Source of the DNA: Lepturacanthus savala
Lineage: Eukaryota > Chordata > Actinopteri > Scombriformes > Trichiuridae
Direction: 5' to 3'
DNA length: 64,000 nt
NCBI GenBank assembly: GCA_030544235.1
Contig: CM060470.1
Location: forward strand, 17,637,356-17,701,355
Position 1 is the stretch's first letter. Every line of letters begins with the position of its first letter. The notes beneath the pieces are model-generated. The model made no database searches. It was given only the letters and a program-made list of their open reading frames with translations, and was not told the DNA's origin. Below are positions 42,765-53,589 of this stretch, piece after piece. Both the position numbers and the translations under genes were made by a program.

Positions 42765-43060
42765 ATTTAGATGAGATGAAGCACCGGACTCACTGACATC
42801 TGTGAGACCATTAACTCATTTTCCAATTCTCTTCATTAATCGCTGACAGTTTGTCAACCTCATTATGTCACTTTGCAGTTTGTTCGTGCAAACTGCATGT
42901 GGTGAAATGTCCAGGTGCCCAGCTGCTTTTTGTCACCTGTTCTTCCTTTGTTGTTGAGGCAGTAATTAAGAAGCCCATTATTTCTGATTAGTTCTCCTTT
43001 GCATAATTAATGAATAGGGAGCTTTGTCCAGATGGCTATTTCATCACAAAACCATTTCTC
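42765..43060. promoter_or_regulatory. Candidate conserved enhancer-like element
   Basis: Unique block carrying clustered homeodomain/POU-type words: cattaatcgctgac, gcagtaattaagaagccc, ctgattag and tttgcataattaatgaata. It also has a gcacgaac/gttcgtgc-like stretch and an aggtgcccagctg E-box region with caggtg-type sites. No repeat signature. Composition and motif density match known developmental enhancers, but conservation is untested. Confidence 0.38.
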
Positions 43061-43579
43061 ATCTTGTTGAGCAGGACCTTCAAAGTGAAACAATAAACTA
43101 AACACATTTTCTAATATACAATTACAACCATTACTTGATGTTTAAAGGCACTTGGAGTCCAGAACACAGCGGGAGATCAAACCTGAACAGCACAACGAGA
43201 TTTTTTTTTATCAAGGCCAGCGGCAGAAACAGAAACCTCACTATGGGTATCATTTAAAAATGTTGACACTAATGCCAATACTGGGGTTCTTTCAGCTCCA
43301 AGAAAGATGTTGGCAAGAACTTCTGATGCTCCTTAAAATGTCTCTTTTGACCTCATTGAAAGAGTTGATAACACTCTTTTAATAAGTGAACTAAGATAAC
43401 TATCTTGTACCATGCTCTTTGGCAGCCATGACCTAACTTTACAACAATGAATTTGTAGGTCGCAGCATGTGTGCAACAGTAATAATCATCCATGTGGAAC
43501 AGCCACATCAAATTAAAATGAAGAACACTGATGGTGATCAGCTGTGAGGAAAAGGAATGCAGGACTGATTAATTCAGGT

Positions 43580-43868
43580 GACGGTGGGGCAGTGGTTAGC
43601 ACTGTTGTCTCACAGCAAGAAGGTCACAGGTTCAAGTCCTTGAGCTGGGTCCTTTATCTGTGGAGTTTGCATGTTCTACCTGTGTCTGTGTGGTTTTTCT
43701 CCAGTTTCCTATCACAGTCCAAAGACATGTTTAGGTCAACTGGAGACTAAATAAAGTGCAGGGTGTATCCCTGCCTCTTGTATGTAATGTGTTGGGATTG
43801 TCTCCAGCAGACCCCAGTGACCCTAATGAGGAATAAGGAGGTTTTGAAAATAACTGACTGACTGACTT
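43580..43868 (+). mobile_element. tRNA-headed fish SINE, plus copy with intact B box
   Basis: The head reads ggggcagtggttagc (A box) and ggttcaagtcc (B box), the best-preserved pol III promoter among the copies here. Body: gtggagtttgcatgttct, cacagtccaaagacatg. The middle (from the gtgagtgtga region to the gcgacc region) is shortened. The tail is ctgactgactgac. Confidence 0.85.
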
Positions 43869-44944
43869 ATTTAGGTGCAGCCACCATGGAAACTGTGGAC
43901 AAACCTACCAATATGTGCATCCCAAACTTAACCCTTATGAGTCCCGCATGGACTAAGTTCATGCAGTGTCACATTAATGAAGTGGTGATATATTGACAGG
44001 TTTAAATCCCATATTAACTGAAGCACAAAAAAAAATCAAAACCAGCCATTGTGGCCCAAGATTCAGATCAGTCTACCAGGAATTGTCCCGGTATTTCCAT
44101 TTGATCACTCAGAGCTTGCACTAAACAATTTCAGTCTCTCTTCATCTACTTTTTCTTTGAGTTTCCTCCTTGTTCCTTTTCTCTGCAGTCTGATCAGAAA
44201 TCCCAGCGGTCCACACTTGACCTGAACCCTGACTAAGCTCAGTGGCAGTTACTGTTTTATCACCTGAAGAAGGCAACTTTTCCTTCAATCCGCAGTAAAA
44301 CTAATTAAAGTTAGGGCAGAGGAAGCGACTGGCAAGAGAGGGAGATGGAGGAAATGAGGCTGAGTGAGTGATGTTGGGAGGAGAGAGATTAACAAGTGCA
44401 GGCCGACCCTAGTCTCTCAGCCGCTAATCCTTAATGTCACAGATATGCGGTAAGCTGGGCCTTTGTTCAGTTAAAGGCTTCGCTTCAGATCTACACAACT
44501 CTTTGTCTACACCAGCATCCTCCTCCCTGTATCTGCCGTGCTGTACCACACTCTTCATACTGCTGTATCTGGGGTAAACATGGGGAGGACTCATTGTTCC
44601 GGGGTGGTGCCGGGTTTTGACACCAGCCGGATAAAAGAGCACCGAGGCTGACAAAGCAGCGTGTGAAGAGGGACTCTCCCCCCCCCACCCTCACCATTCA
44701 TTTATCACAAGGTGACTTCAACAGATGTGTTAAAAAGTTCCACATGAGGTTGTTTGAAAGTGTAACTGAATAAATGAGAATTTTCACGGACAACTGAGTG
44801 TAAAGCTTCAGTGACACGTCTGCCTCGGGTCTATGCAGAGCCTACACCCTGACTTACATATATTACCTACACCGTTGTGAGCATTTATACTCTGGGTGTA
44901 ATTGTTGTCCCGCAATTCCACCACCATTCCACACACACTAAATA
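43869..44944. other. Unassigned stretch with GC-richer unique block
   Basis: The 44190-44480 part is unique-looking, with ggttaaggattagcgg-like and homeodomain-type ctaattaaagttag motifs. It contains a C-run at 44679-44686. The overlapping minus-strand frames (44424-44697) are unsupported. Confidence 0.5.
44190..44480. promoter_or_regulatory. Candidate conserved non-coding element
   Basis: Non-repetitive block with ggtccacacttgacc (near-palindromic), aaaactaattaaagttag and agccgctaatccttaatgtc, which carries a TAATCC bicoid-type core. Regulatory role is inferred from motif character only. Confidence 0.27.
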
Positions 44945-45345
44945 TGTCAGATGTTTCCACACCTGAAAATTTGGACCAAGGTCTGAACCAAAGTGCATGT
45001 TTGTTACTTGTTTTTTTTTACATCAACATTTGATTTGCTAGGTTTGCTGCCAGACTGCAATTATGCACCAAATAATATTACATGACAAACCTATTGGTCA
45101 TCCTGCCATCATCTATGTGGGCTGTATTTCCCTATATGCTAATTCTCCCAACATTCGGCATAGATATTGTTGTTATTGTAAATATGTTTTGTTGTGTTAT
45201 TTAAACTTTTTAACTTTTTAAATTTTTTTCCATTGTACTTGTTGCTGCTGTGGGAGTACCCCTAATTTCGTTGTACCTCCTAGGTGTAATGACAATAAAG
45301 GACTTATCTATCTATTGAAAGGACATTTATCCAAACCATCTGAAA
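44945..45345 (+). repeat. Unclassified dispersed repeat, copy 2, split by a LINE end
   Basis: Homologous to 12412-12580 on both sides of about 45145-45317: left side cctgaaaatttggaccaagg with the gtgggctgtatt block, right side gaaaggacatttatcc. The intervening bases are a LINE 3' end. Confidence 0.6.
45145..45317 (+). mobile_element. CR1/Rex1-type LINE 3' end with TCTA tail
   Basis: ctgctgtgggagtaccccta, atttcgttgtacctcctagg, then tgtaatgacaataaagg and tctatctatt. This gacaataaagg signal followed by a short tandem tail is the hallmark 3' end of CR1/Rex1-group LINEs in fish. Only 3'UTR is present. Confidence 0.7.
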
Positions 45346-47759
45346 ATATGTTTTTACAATAAAAACATACTGCAATACGGTCCTGATTGATCGACAATTA
45401 CTTTTCCGTCCTTAGTTTCAACAAATGTCCAAAGTAACAGGCCTTCTCCAGTTAGTACATTTGCCTTAATAGGCAAGATGGGGTGTTTACACACAATTGT
45501 GGAGGATAAAGTTTAAATATATTACAGTAGCACATGCAATGCAATTAACCAATGGAATTTCTGTGTTGGAGACTCCATCTGGATTTAAGATATTTCAAGA
45601 AAAGGTACAAACCACTGCACATAACAGGAAAAGTCTGACGAATCAGTCTGATTCTGATTCTGCTCCAGATGCTTTATACTGTATGAAAAACTTCTTCAGC
45701 AGTATGCGACACTATCAGCACAGTGTTGTAGCGCAAGACTGATATGTTGATCTGCTGCATCTGAAGCCAGATTGCAGTGCCACTACACACAGCTCTTCAC
45801 TGTGTTCACCTTCATTAAATCAGAAGTCACACACACTTCCACACATATCTGACTGGTTGGTTATAGCTTCATATTTAGCTTTTTCTAGAAAGAAGATGTC
45901 AGGTCAGCCATAATTATCAGCATTCATCGGTGCTCATCAGCGCTAATCACAGCTTCTTCTAAATTTCCCTATTCAACAAAAGTAGAGTGTTATATCCTTG
46001 AAACACACTGCAGTGCAAATGTTGTTGTTTAACTTCAATTATAAAACTATGTGTCTATGTAGGTGAGATTCATTATAATTATCGCTGAAATAGCTTCGGT
46101 CTGATTTAATTATATATCCAGCTTTAACAAATTCAAATTTCTATTGTTATTAACCTCTGAACCATCCAGGCATTTGCTGATGTTAAGCTCACTTTGCGCA
46201 TGTAAACATACTATACTCTTTCCTGTCCAAACTCTTCATTAAAACACACAAAGCCCTCATTTAAATGCTGCTGTCTCCACTACATTTGCACCTTTTGCAA
46301 TTTACGCAATTATTCTTTGTAAATTACCCGCATAACACCCATCAACCACATGCAAATTCGTGCCCTTTCTTTGGGATCTCAGTAAATCCAGCCCTTAGTG
46401 TTCATGATGAGGTCTGTAAAAAGTTTGAGAGTCAGGCTCTAGAAGAGCCAATTATTGGATTGATTATTCTTTAAGTGTCTTAAACAGGAGCGTTTGGCTC
46501 TTCAGGTGCAAAGACCTGAATATCTTTATAGATTCTGTGCTGTGACTACTTCTCAGGGTGAGTAAGAACAGTGTGCTAGTACAATAAGATTACAATTACT
46601 GTTTTAGCGTCTGCATTAAGTGTGCATTAAGACTCATATGGTGGAAACATTGTATGCACACAACAACAAATACTACCTCACCTTTCCCAGGAAGTCTTTG
46701 TGCATGATTGAGCTTTTCTGAGCCTTAATAACACAAAATATTTAATTATGCCATTTTAAGCCAACAAATATTTATTTTATGATTATCGATGGATATATAT
46801 TTCACTTAATTCCAGCAAGTGTTTGTGGAAAAAGAGTCTGTGAGACTCTAAAAACATATCTGGGAAGGACATTCTATGTTCAGGGACAAAACCACGCAAT
46901 CAATCAGTGTCCATCTGCCATTGCAGCTAATTGAGTGTCACTTTGAATATCACAGCTTGCTGTCTGCATATAAAAAAAAAAAAAACTCCAAGACAAGGAG
47001 GGAGTGTAGAATGGTATCATTACACTCTGGAATCATGCACATCATCAATCTTGATTACAGAACCCGAAGGGAGGTGAAGGGAAGTACTGAGGGCAAACTT
47101 TACTAAAGCTTAGGTTCCTATGATCGGCCGCAGATGTGATGCATTCTGCAGAAAACAATACATGCATTTAACCACTGCTGGAACCACTGTTTGCAAAGCT
47201 GCACTGCTTTCCTAAATGCTTATAATGGAAGCTCATGCAAATAACAGGAACGAGAGGAGAGCCATAGTTCAAGGTTGATCACGTATTCTGCAGAAAAGTC
47301 TGCTGCTTGTGAAGTGAAAGGGATGAACAGCACAAATGGGATTTAGAAGAGCCACGAGGCAGTTTGACTTCTATACAAACTAAATATTAGAAGCAAAAGT
47401 TAAACAATTATTAATAGCCTACTGGGCAGAGCTTTGGTTTGTTCATTGAACTTGAATTTGAACTGGACCATCAATAACTAGTAAAATCACCGCAGGCTAC
47501 AATTTAACTTTTCTTTCTTTCTTTTGTAAGGACGTTCAAGGCGGTTGGCTTTACACACTGAAACCAAAGGTTTGAAAAAACTTTTTGCATGATGTAAAGT
47601 AATCTGAAACCCCTTCTGAAAATCAGCCACAACAGTTCCAGGCTCAACTTTGTGAAAATAGTGTCATCCACCAGCCAAACAAAAAACTTAGACAACGTGA
47701 CAGATGATGATGTCACACAGCTGATCCACTATCAACAAACTAATCAAAATGCTCTATAT
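45346..47759. other. Unassigned, mostly unique non-coding stretch
   Basis: Contains a loose tandem of catcrgygct words at 45921-45950 and an A-run at about 46972-46984. No repeat ends or exons recognised. Confidence 0.55.
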
Positions 47760-48158
47760 CAAAGGTCACGTAGCCAAAGTGTCACAATAAATGGACCAGA
47801 TCCTGTTTCTTTACAGAAATGTGAAGTCACTGAGCATCTTTCAGGTCCCAAGGGATAACTTGTTTACAAATATGATTTCTAAATGGTTAGTAAGGTAACT
47901 TCACCTGCTGCTTAAAAAAGTAAATCTTGTTCAGTTGCTACTTGTTTTGAACTGACAACTAAGAAATGTCTAATGTGAATCTCCTTTTTTGTAAATTGAA
48001 AGTTAATTATCAATGTACATAATTGTAATGTTTTTCTTTACATAAATAGGAGGAAATCAATTTGAAGATATTATTTCCGTATATTTTTACTGGTTTGGGT
48101 CACTTGAAAACAATTTGCACTGCATATGGCCCATGATAAATTAACGTTGACTCCCCTG
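47760..48158 (-). mobile_element. hAT MITE, CAGGGG family, copy 2
   Basis: Read on the minus strand it starts caggggagtcaacg and shares ctgaaagatgctcagtgact (then tcacatttctgt) and ttttttaagcagcaggtgaa with copy 1 at 32032-32510. The distal TIR is lost. Non-coding. Confidence 0.75.
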
Positions 48159-49101
48159 ATCTAAAAATAAGGTGTCTATTTGATGCCTAAGAAGGAGATG
48201 ATCCTTGCATATTCCCTATCCAGCCCAGACTCTAACCCTAACCTACTTATGTATGAAATATATTGACAAAGATGAAAACTATTATATTGTCTCTATAGAT
48301 ATTCAAAAACAGCAGGAATGTAAATGGTACCGTATAAGACAAAGTTCAAAATTCAACTAATAATATGTCATTAAAGATATTAACTTTGGTCTGAGCCCAG
48401 TGATTTCCTTTACTTACACAGTGCATCCGGTCATCAGTATCAGGTGTAGTCAGAGCTGATGCATAATGAACTGCTGTATTTAGTCCCTCAGGCATTGAAA
48501 ATACACAGATTGCAGCTGTAAACTCAATGGAAACCGCAGTGCACATTAATGCCACTTTTTCTAAATATATCTGTCCCTCCATGCGCTGACTGATTTATAC
48601 TCTGGGGTTTTGTCTCCCCTCCCTTCTGCTCTCAGGGCTAAGGCACTGCTTTATAGTAAATAATATGAGTGTTTAATCCTTCACATTGTGTTAACATGAG
48701 ACCCACTGAGACACTGACAGACCAGACAGCAATAACAGAGGAAGAGCTCAGAGGTCTGAGGAGATCACACTGAATCTCTTGATCTCTCTAGGCTCCTCTT
48801 ATGGCTCCTGTTGTTTCACTCGGGCTGCATTAACATGCTATTGACATGTTATTCTCTCTCCTGAAGCATTAGCATGCTTAGGCTGTTCTCACTACATGCT
48901 TCACTTCACATCCAGATTATACCTCTCAATATTCTGATCGAATCTTCTCCTTAAAGAATCCTGACCTGAATAATTTAAAATTAAAAAATAAATAAAACTT
49001 TGCCTTGGTTTAATTTCAATGGTTGCAGCTTCAGCCTTGATATTATTGTTGTTATATTATAAATTATATTTTATTTATAATTTAAATTTAATACTATTTA
49101 T
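48159..49101. other. Unassigned non-coding stretch
   Basis: The 48590-48900 part is GC-balanced and unique-looking (gagacccactgagacactga, gcattaacatgctattgaca). From 48960 it becomes very AT-rich up to the SINE pair. Confidence 0.5.
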
Positions 49102-49380
49102 CTCATCTCCTATACCCGCTTATTCCTCATTAGGGTTGCAGGGGCCTGCTGGAGCCTATCCCAGCGCATTACGGCAAGAGGCAGGGATACACCCCAGATG
49201 GTCGCCAGCCTATCGTGGGGCACACACACCATTCACTCACACAATCACTCCTATGGGCAATTTAGACAGGAAGAACATGCAAACTCCACACAGAAAGGTC
49301 CCAGACCCAGGAGGTCTTGAACCTGCGACCTTCTTGTTGTGAGGTAACAGCGCTAAACCCCTGTCCCACCGTGTCGCCCT
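49102..49380 (-). mobile_element. tRNA-headed fish SINE, left arm of an inverted pair
   Basis: On the minus strand the head (agggcgacacggtgggacag) is at 49380 and the tail (cccgctta ... ctcctataagcggg-like) at 49102. The body has gtttgcatgttctt and gacctttctgtgtggag. Nearly full length. Its head faces the head of the next copy across 68 bases. Confidence 0.85.
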
Positions 49381-49448
49381 AATACCATTTATATTATTAA
49401 TATTTATTTAATGATATTATTTGTTTTTTAGTTAATATAATTTATATT
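49381..49448. other. AT-rich spacer between inverted SINEs
   Basis: 68 bases made almost only of A and T (attattaatatttatttaat). It would be the loop of a hairpin formed by the flanking SINEs. Confidence 0.85.
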
Positions 49449-49786
49449 GCGGGCGACACAATGGAGCAGTGGTTAGCGCTGTTGCCCCACATCCAGAAGG
49501 GTGCAGGTTTGGGTCCTTGGTCTGGGACCTTTCTGTGTGGAGTTTGCATGTTCTCTGGGTTCTCTGGCTTCCTCCCACAGTCCAAAAACATGCTGAGGTT
49601 AATTGGAGAATTTAAATTGCCCATCCCATAGGTGTGAGTGTGTGAGTGAATGGTGTGTGTGCTCCATGATAGGCTGTCGACCATCTGGGGTGTATCCCTG
49701 CCTCTTGTCTGTAATGCGCTGGGATTGACACCAGCAGACCCCTGCGACCCTAAGAGGAATAAACAAGTATACAAGATGAATGAATA
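49449..49786 (+). mobile_element. tRNA-headed fish SINE, right arm of an inverted pair
   Basis: Head gggcgacacaatggagcagt with tggttagcgctgttgcc; the B box is degraded (ggtttgggtcc). Body gtgtggagtttgcatgttct, cctcccacagtccaaaaaca, ggtgtgagtgtgtgagtgaa. Tail acaagatgaatgaat. The most complete copy of the family in the window, about 338 bp. Confidence 0.88.
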
Positions 49787-49797
49787 ATTTATATCAA

Positions 49798-49834
49798 AAT
49801 AATAATAATAATAAGAATTATTATTATTATTATT
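49798..49834. repeat. (AAT)n/(ATT)n perfect hairpin
   Basis: 17 bases of AAT repeat and 17 of ATT repeat around a gaa loop, directly after the SINE tail. Confidence 0.85.
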
Positions 49835-51014
49835 ATCATTATATTTTGTTATTGTATTATTATCCTTATAATAAACAAATTATATTAGAAAATATATTTT
49901 CCACAAAATTCTTCTCTTTGACAATTTTTACATTTTCTTTAAAAACAAGAAAAAAAATATTTTGATGAAATACAGAATTGTATCCAAAGAGAGTACTCTG
50001 TGTCCAGTGAACTAAATTAATATGGTTTATATGGTCCTTTTTTTTCTTTCATATGTGCCTCAGTATTGCCACATTTGAACTTCCATAAAATACCTACTTC
50101 TATGTTTACCATGTGCTCTGGGGTTATTCTGCAGCTGCACTGATTTGATATGTTAGTGACTCACAGTTCTTCCTCAGTGGGAGGAGAGGCAGAGGCGTGG
50201 TGGAAAGGGTGTCAATTCCAATCCAGTATCTGCACGGCAGACTGATACACATCACACAGCCCAACAAAACCCAGACAAAACCCTGCCATTCACGTTCTGC
50301 TTGTCCTGCTGCACCCTTCAACCAGCTGACATGTGATCACACAGAACAGATAGAGTTGTGTTCGGGTTAAAGCATCAGACACTGACAGCCTTTCCTTCAC
50401 CCGGTGACTCGTACATTATTATTACAGCCAACTGAAGAAGGCAAGTATCCGCTGCATGTGTAATGTAAGAATGATGTGCTACCAAAATGCTGCAAAATAA
50501 TCACAGAAGCCTTTATTGTTCATTAATCTGAATTTCTTTATTATTAGGAAATCAACAGGTCAATTTAAACTTATCACTAGTAACTCCTTCAGGCTGTCTA
50601 GGGAACGGTATCATTAGGATCTTATCAAGACTCTTATTGTTACTTTTCTACGGGTCATAATTTGATCTCTAATATTTATTTTATATTGCTGTATCAAAAG
50701 CTAAACCCAAAAGCTAAATTATTATGTATCTCTATGAGCAGACAATGAACACATTGCCATCTTAGTTTAACTAGCAAACCAGTTCTAATCCTACACTGGC
50801 TGGCATTGCTAATGTTAGCTACCTGACTCGTGCCAACCTTAGCATGTTTCCATAGGTGTAAATCCTGGGGGGGCACAGGGGACGTTGTCCCCTCTAAAAC
50901 TCTTTGTAAACAAAAAAAATATATTTTAAATGTTAAAGAAATGGTAAATAAACACACAACACAAACACTGCTAAATGTAAAACAATGGGTTTCTTAATTG
51001 TTGAAAAATCACAA
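49835..51014. other. Unassigned non-coding stretch
   Basis: AT-rich to 50130, then a GC-balanced unique patch (50140-50460). The region 50850-51040 has ctgggggggcacaggggacg (then ttgtcccc) and may be an unrecognised repeat next to the C-tract. Confidence 0.5.
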
Positions 51015-51038
51015 CCCCCCCCCCCCCCCCCCCCCCCC
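51015..51038. repeat. (C)24 homopolymer
   Basis: Uninterrupted run of 24 C, rare in vertebrate DNA. The G strand can form a quadruplex and the C strand an i-motif. Length may be subject to assembly error. Confidence 0.9.
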
Positions 51039-51544
51039 AATTCCTCAAAGTGGTTTGGTCCAGGTGCTGTTTTACAGTGGGCGGGGCCAGTGGCTAACAG
51101 CTAATTTTGACAACTGCATTTTCACACTTTTTAACATTTTGCCCTGTTGGCGTTGACTTTGGAGCATTGCAAACCGACAGTGGCATTACCTGATGATTGA
51201 TGATGCAGCTTTGTCATCATTATAGGATGGTTGAAATAACATAAAATAACACTATACTATAATACCATATAATACTGATAGCAGAACAGTTTGTTCTAAA
51301 GTTTAAACAGATCCTCTCCTGGTGTATAGAGCCCAAATTTTTATGCTTTGGTCCAAACTGACAGTAACCCTATTCCTTCACTCATCTCACCATGCAAAAA
51401 GTCCTTTTGTCCTGATTCCAGATGTTTTTCATATATTTTGACATACGACTCATAAGAGGAAAAGTGCAGGGGAAATTGATTACATTAATATTGGTTTCAA
51501 AGTCATTATAGGACAAGATCAATTCATTCAACATCTAAGTAACT

Positions 51545-51555
51545 AACACACACAT

Positions 51556-51594
<39 letters not shown>
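51545..51594. repeat. (CA)n-(TA)n compound microsatellite
   Basis: acacacacatacacacacac followed by about 29 bases of TA. Confidence 0.95.
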
Positions 51595-51769
51595 CTCTGA
51601 TGCGACGACACATGATATTTGACAATATGCAAATCAAAACCTCATCACTTAAGCTTTCGGCATTTTGTCACAAGAATTCTTTGACCTTCATTTTTTTCAT
51701 GCACACATCACACACACATACACACAAAAATGCACACAAGCCAGCACACATGCATGCTTGATACCATCT

Positions 51770-52110
51770 GATTAGCTTAAAAGTGCCTCCCACTTTTCCT
51801 GTAATTAATTCCGCAGCACTCAGAGGGGGAAGAAGTCATGTTACAGCCAAATCTTCTGCACCATTTAACCGGATAATGTTGAGATTTTTATGATGTTTTT
51901 ATTAAAGGGCGACCTTGGCTTTCAAGGTGTTGGCAGCTGCCACAGAGCGCTGAGGCAGGAAGTGACCACATGACACGTAGCGTCCACCTCAGTGTGACGG
52001 AGCTTCGGCTCACTTCATTAAGTCTCAGAAAATAAAGTCAATCTGTGTGGTACACTGCCTGGTGGCATGGCAGGATATTTACATCAAACAACCCTGTGGT
52101 TCCTGTAAAC
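51770..52110. promoter_or_regulatory. Candidate conserved non-coding element
   Basis: Unique block with taattaattccgcagcactc, catttaaccggataatgttg, tttttattaaagggcgacc (CDX/HOX-like TTTATTA) and gtgaccacatgacacgtagc (E-box-like cacatg and cacgta). It is followed immediately by the octamer duplication. No repeat signature. Confidence 0.33.
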
Positions 52111-52168
52111 CTCATTTGCATGGGTTAGTTCTGGTCAGTCTCATTTGCATGGGTTAGTTCTGGTCAGT
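52111..52168 (+). repeat. Perfect tandem duplication of 29 bp carrying an octamer motif
   Basis: Units at 52111-52139 and 52140-52168 are identical. Each contains atttgcat, the octamer recognised by POU-family factors, and ggttagttctggtcag. The duplication is exact, so it is recent or maintained. Confidence 0.92.
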
Positions 52169-52494
52169 GAAAGAACGCTTGAATAAAAATGGAATATTCT
52201 TTTTGGGAAAAATGCTATAACAAGAAAAAAATGTAAAAAAAAAAGAAAAAAAAAAAAAAGAAAAACACACACAAACCAAACAAACATCATTAATACAAAA
52301 GACATAATACATATATAGATAAAATCCAGGATTTTTTCTTTACTTTAAGTTAAATGCCACCCTTCCACTTGAATAAATCTTTCCAAATATCATCCATCAC
52401 CATTCAAGCTAGCAATGAATACTGTTTAATAAGAATTATAAGAATACTAACTTGACAGATACTTGAGGTATCTGCAATTAATTAATATTTAAAT

Positions 52495-52642
<148 letters not shown>

Positions 52643-52654
52643 CAACATGTTAAC

Positions 52655-52720
52655 AGTAACAGTAACAGTAGTACTTGAAGTATCAAAAGAAAAAGTACCC
52701 ATAACGGAGAATCTTATTAG
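52655..52720 (-). mobile_element. 'aagtaaaagtac' MITE family fragment
   Basis: gtacttgaagtatcaaaaga with aaaagtaccc parallels ctgtacctaaagtatcaaaagtaaag at 54563-54590. About 60 bases only, no termini. Confidence 0.45.
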
Positions 52721-52989
52721 ACACCAAAGGTCTAAATATTTACACACAAGCACTGAAGAACCTTTTTCAAATCATATACAGACAGAAATCAGATCTGCAC
52801 TGCAAAAAACTAAATTTTATCAGGGGTACATATCTTGTATTTAGCACAATTAGTTCAATTTTGAGTAGAATTATATTGAATTATCTTATTCCATTGGCAG
52901 ATCATTTCATGTATTTTAATTATTAAAGAATTTAAGATAAAAAAGTCTGAATTAAATTTAAACAAAATCAAGAAAAAAACAATGTAAAT

Positions 52990-53225
52990 AAAAAAAAATA
53001 GAGACCACTGACTCAAAACAATGCAAAGAAACAAGATTAAATTCATTTTAAAACAACATAATACTCATGCTTCTCCTTGAGAAGGGTTCAAAAATCAATA
53101 TTTGATGCAATAACCCTTATTTTTTAATCACAGCTTTCATGCATCTTGGCATGCTCTCCACAAGTCTTTACCATGTTCTTGGGTGACTTTATTCCAGTCC
53201 TGGTACCTCTTTAAGCAGAATGAGG
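52990..53225 (-). mobile_element. Tc1/mariner-derived element, family B copy 3, with transposase C-terminus
   Basis: On the minus strand cacctcattctgcttaaaga, ggactggaataaagtcaccc, ttgatttttgaacccttctc and gagtattatgttgttttaaa match 17190-17450. It ends with a truncated cagtggtctctat TIR. The translation RLVESMPRCMKAVIK is the C-terminal motif of Tc1 transposases (LVxSMPRRxxAVIKAKGG), here broken by stops on both sides. The segment between the gene end and TIR is deleted. Confidence 0.78.
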
Positions 53226-53589
53226 TGAATGACCAGGGCTACAAAAAACCTCAAACCTCTCCCTGTGTTGTTCCAGTCCTTGGCACAGGGGGCCAAGCAG
53301 GAAATGGTCAAGTCCTCTATGGAAGGAAAATGTTCAGCTGAATTAAGTGAAGCCGACTCGTAGCTTCTGAGCTCACAGAGACAGCTCCTGGTCCCTGGAG
53401 GGTCACAGGAGAGCAGGTATCTGTGAGAGTGGAGGAGGACTAACGCTAGACCCCCTGAGACCGCCTTGTTAGGACTTTGCTGTCTTGCTGATGCTGGGTT
53501 GCCTGTTTGCCCGAATGTGTTCATAACTCTTGAAATAGCCTTTCTATGGCTTCACAAACAAGAATTCAATTAAAGCTATAAAGCAAAAA
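53226..53589. other. GC-richer unassigned block next to a Tc1 remnant
   Basis: A 111-codon minus-strand frame (53189-53524) crosses into the Tc1 remnant. Outside the remnant it has no recognisable motif, though composition (gagaccgcc, gctcctggtccctggaggg) differs from the AT-rich flanks. It could be an old exon or transposon piece. Confidence 0.4.

Larger units (their letters stand above)
40274..43579. other. Unassigned non-coding stretch
   Basis: A perfect 26-bp palindrome at 40729-40754 and a possible regulatory block at 42765-43060 are listed separately. The phrase atttagcacctttctacaaa at 41231 resembles a common fish repeat, but nothing follows to confirm it. Confidence 0.55.

Noticed and set aside
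43580..43650. SINE head considered as a true tRNA gene
   Set aside because: It has A- and B-box words, but no cloverleaf anticodon arm or acceptor stem can be drawn, and the body continues as the SINE.
52111..52168. Tandem repeat considered as a CRISPR-like array
   Set aside because: Only two directly abutting units with no spacers, in a vertebrate context.
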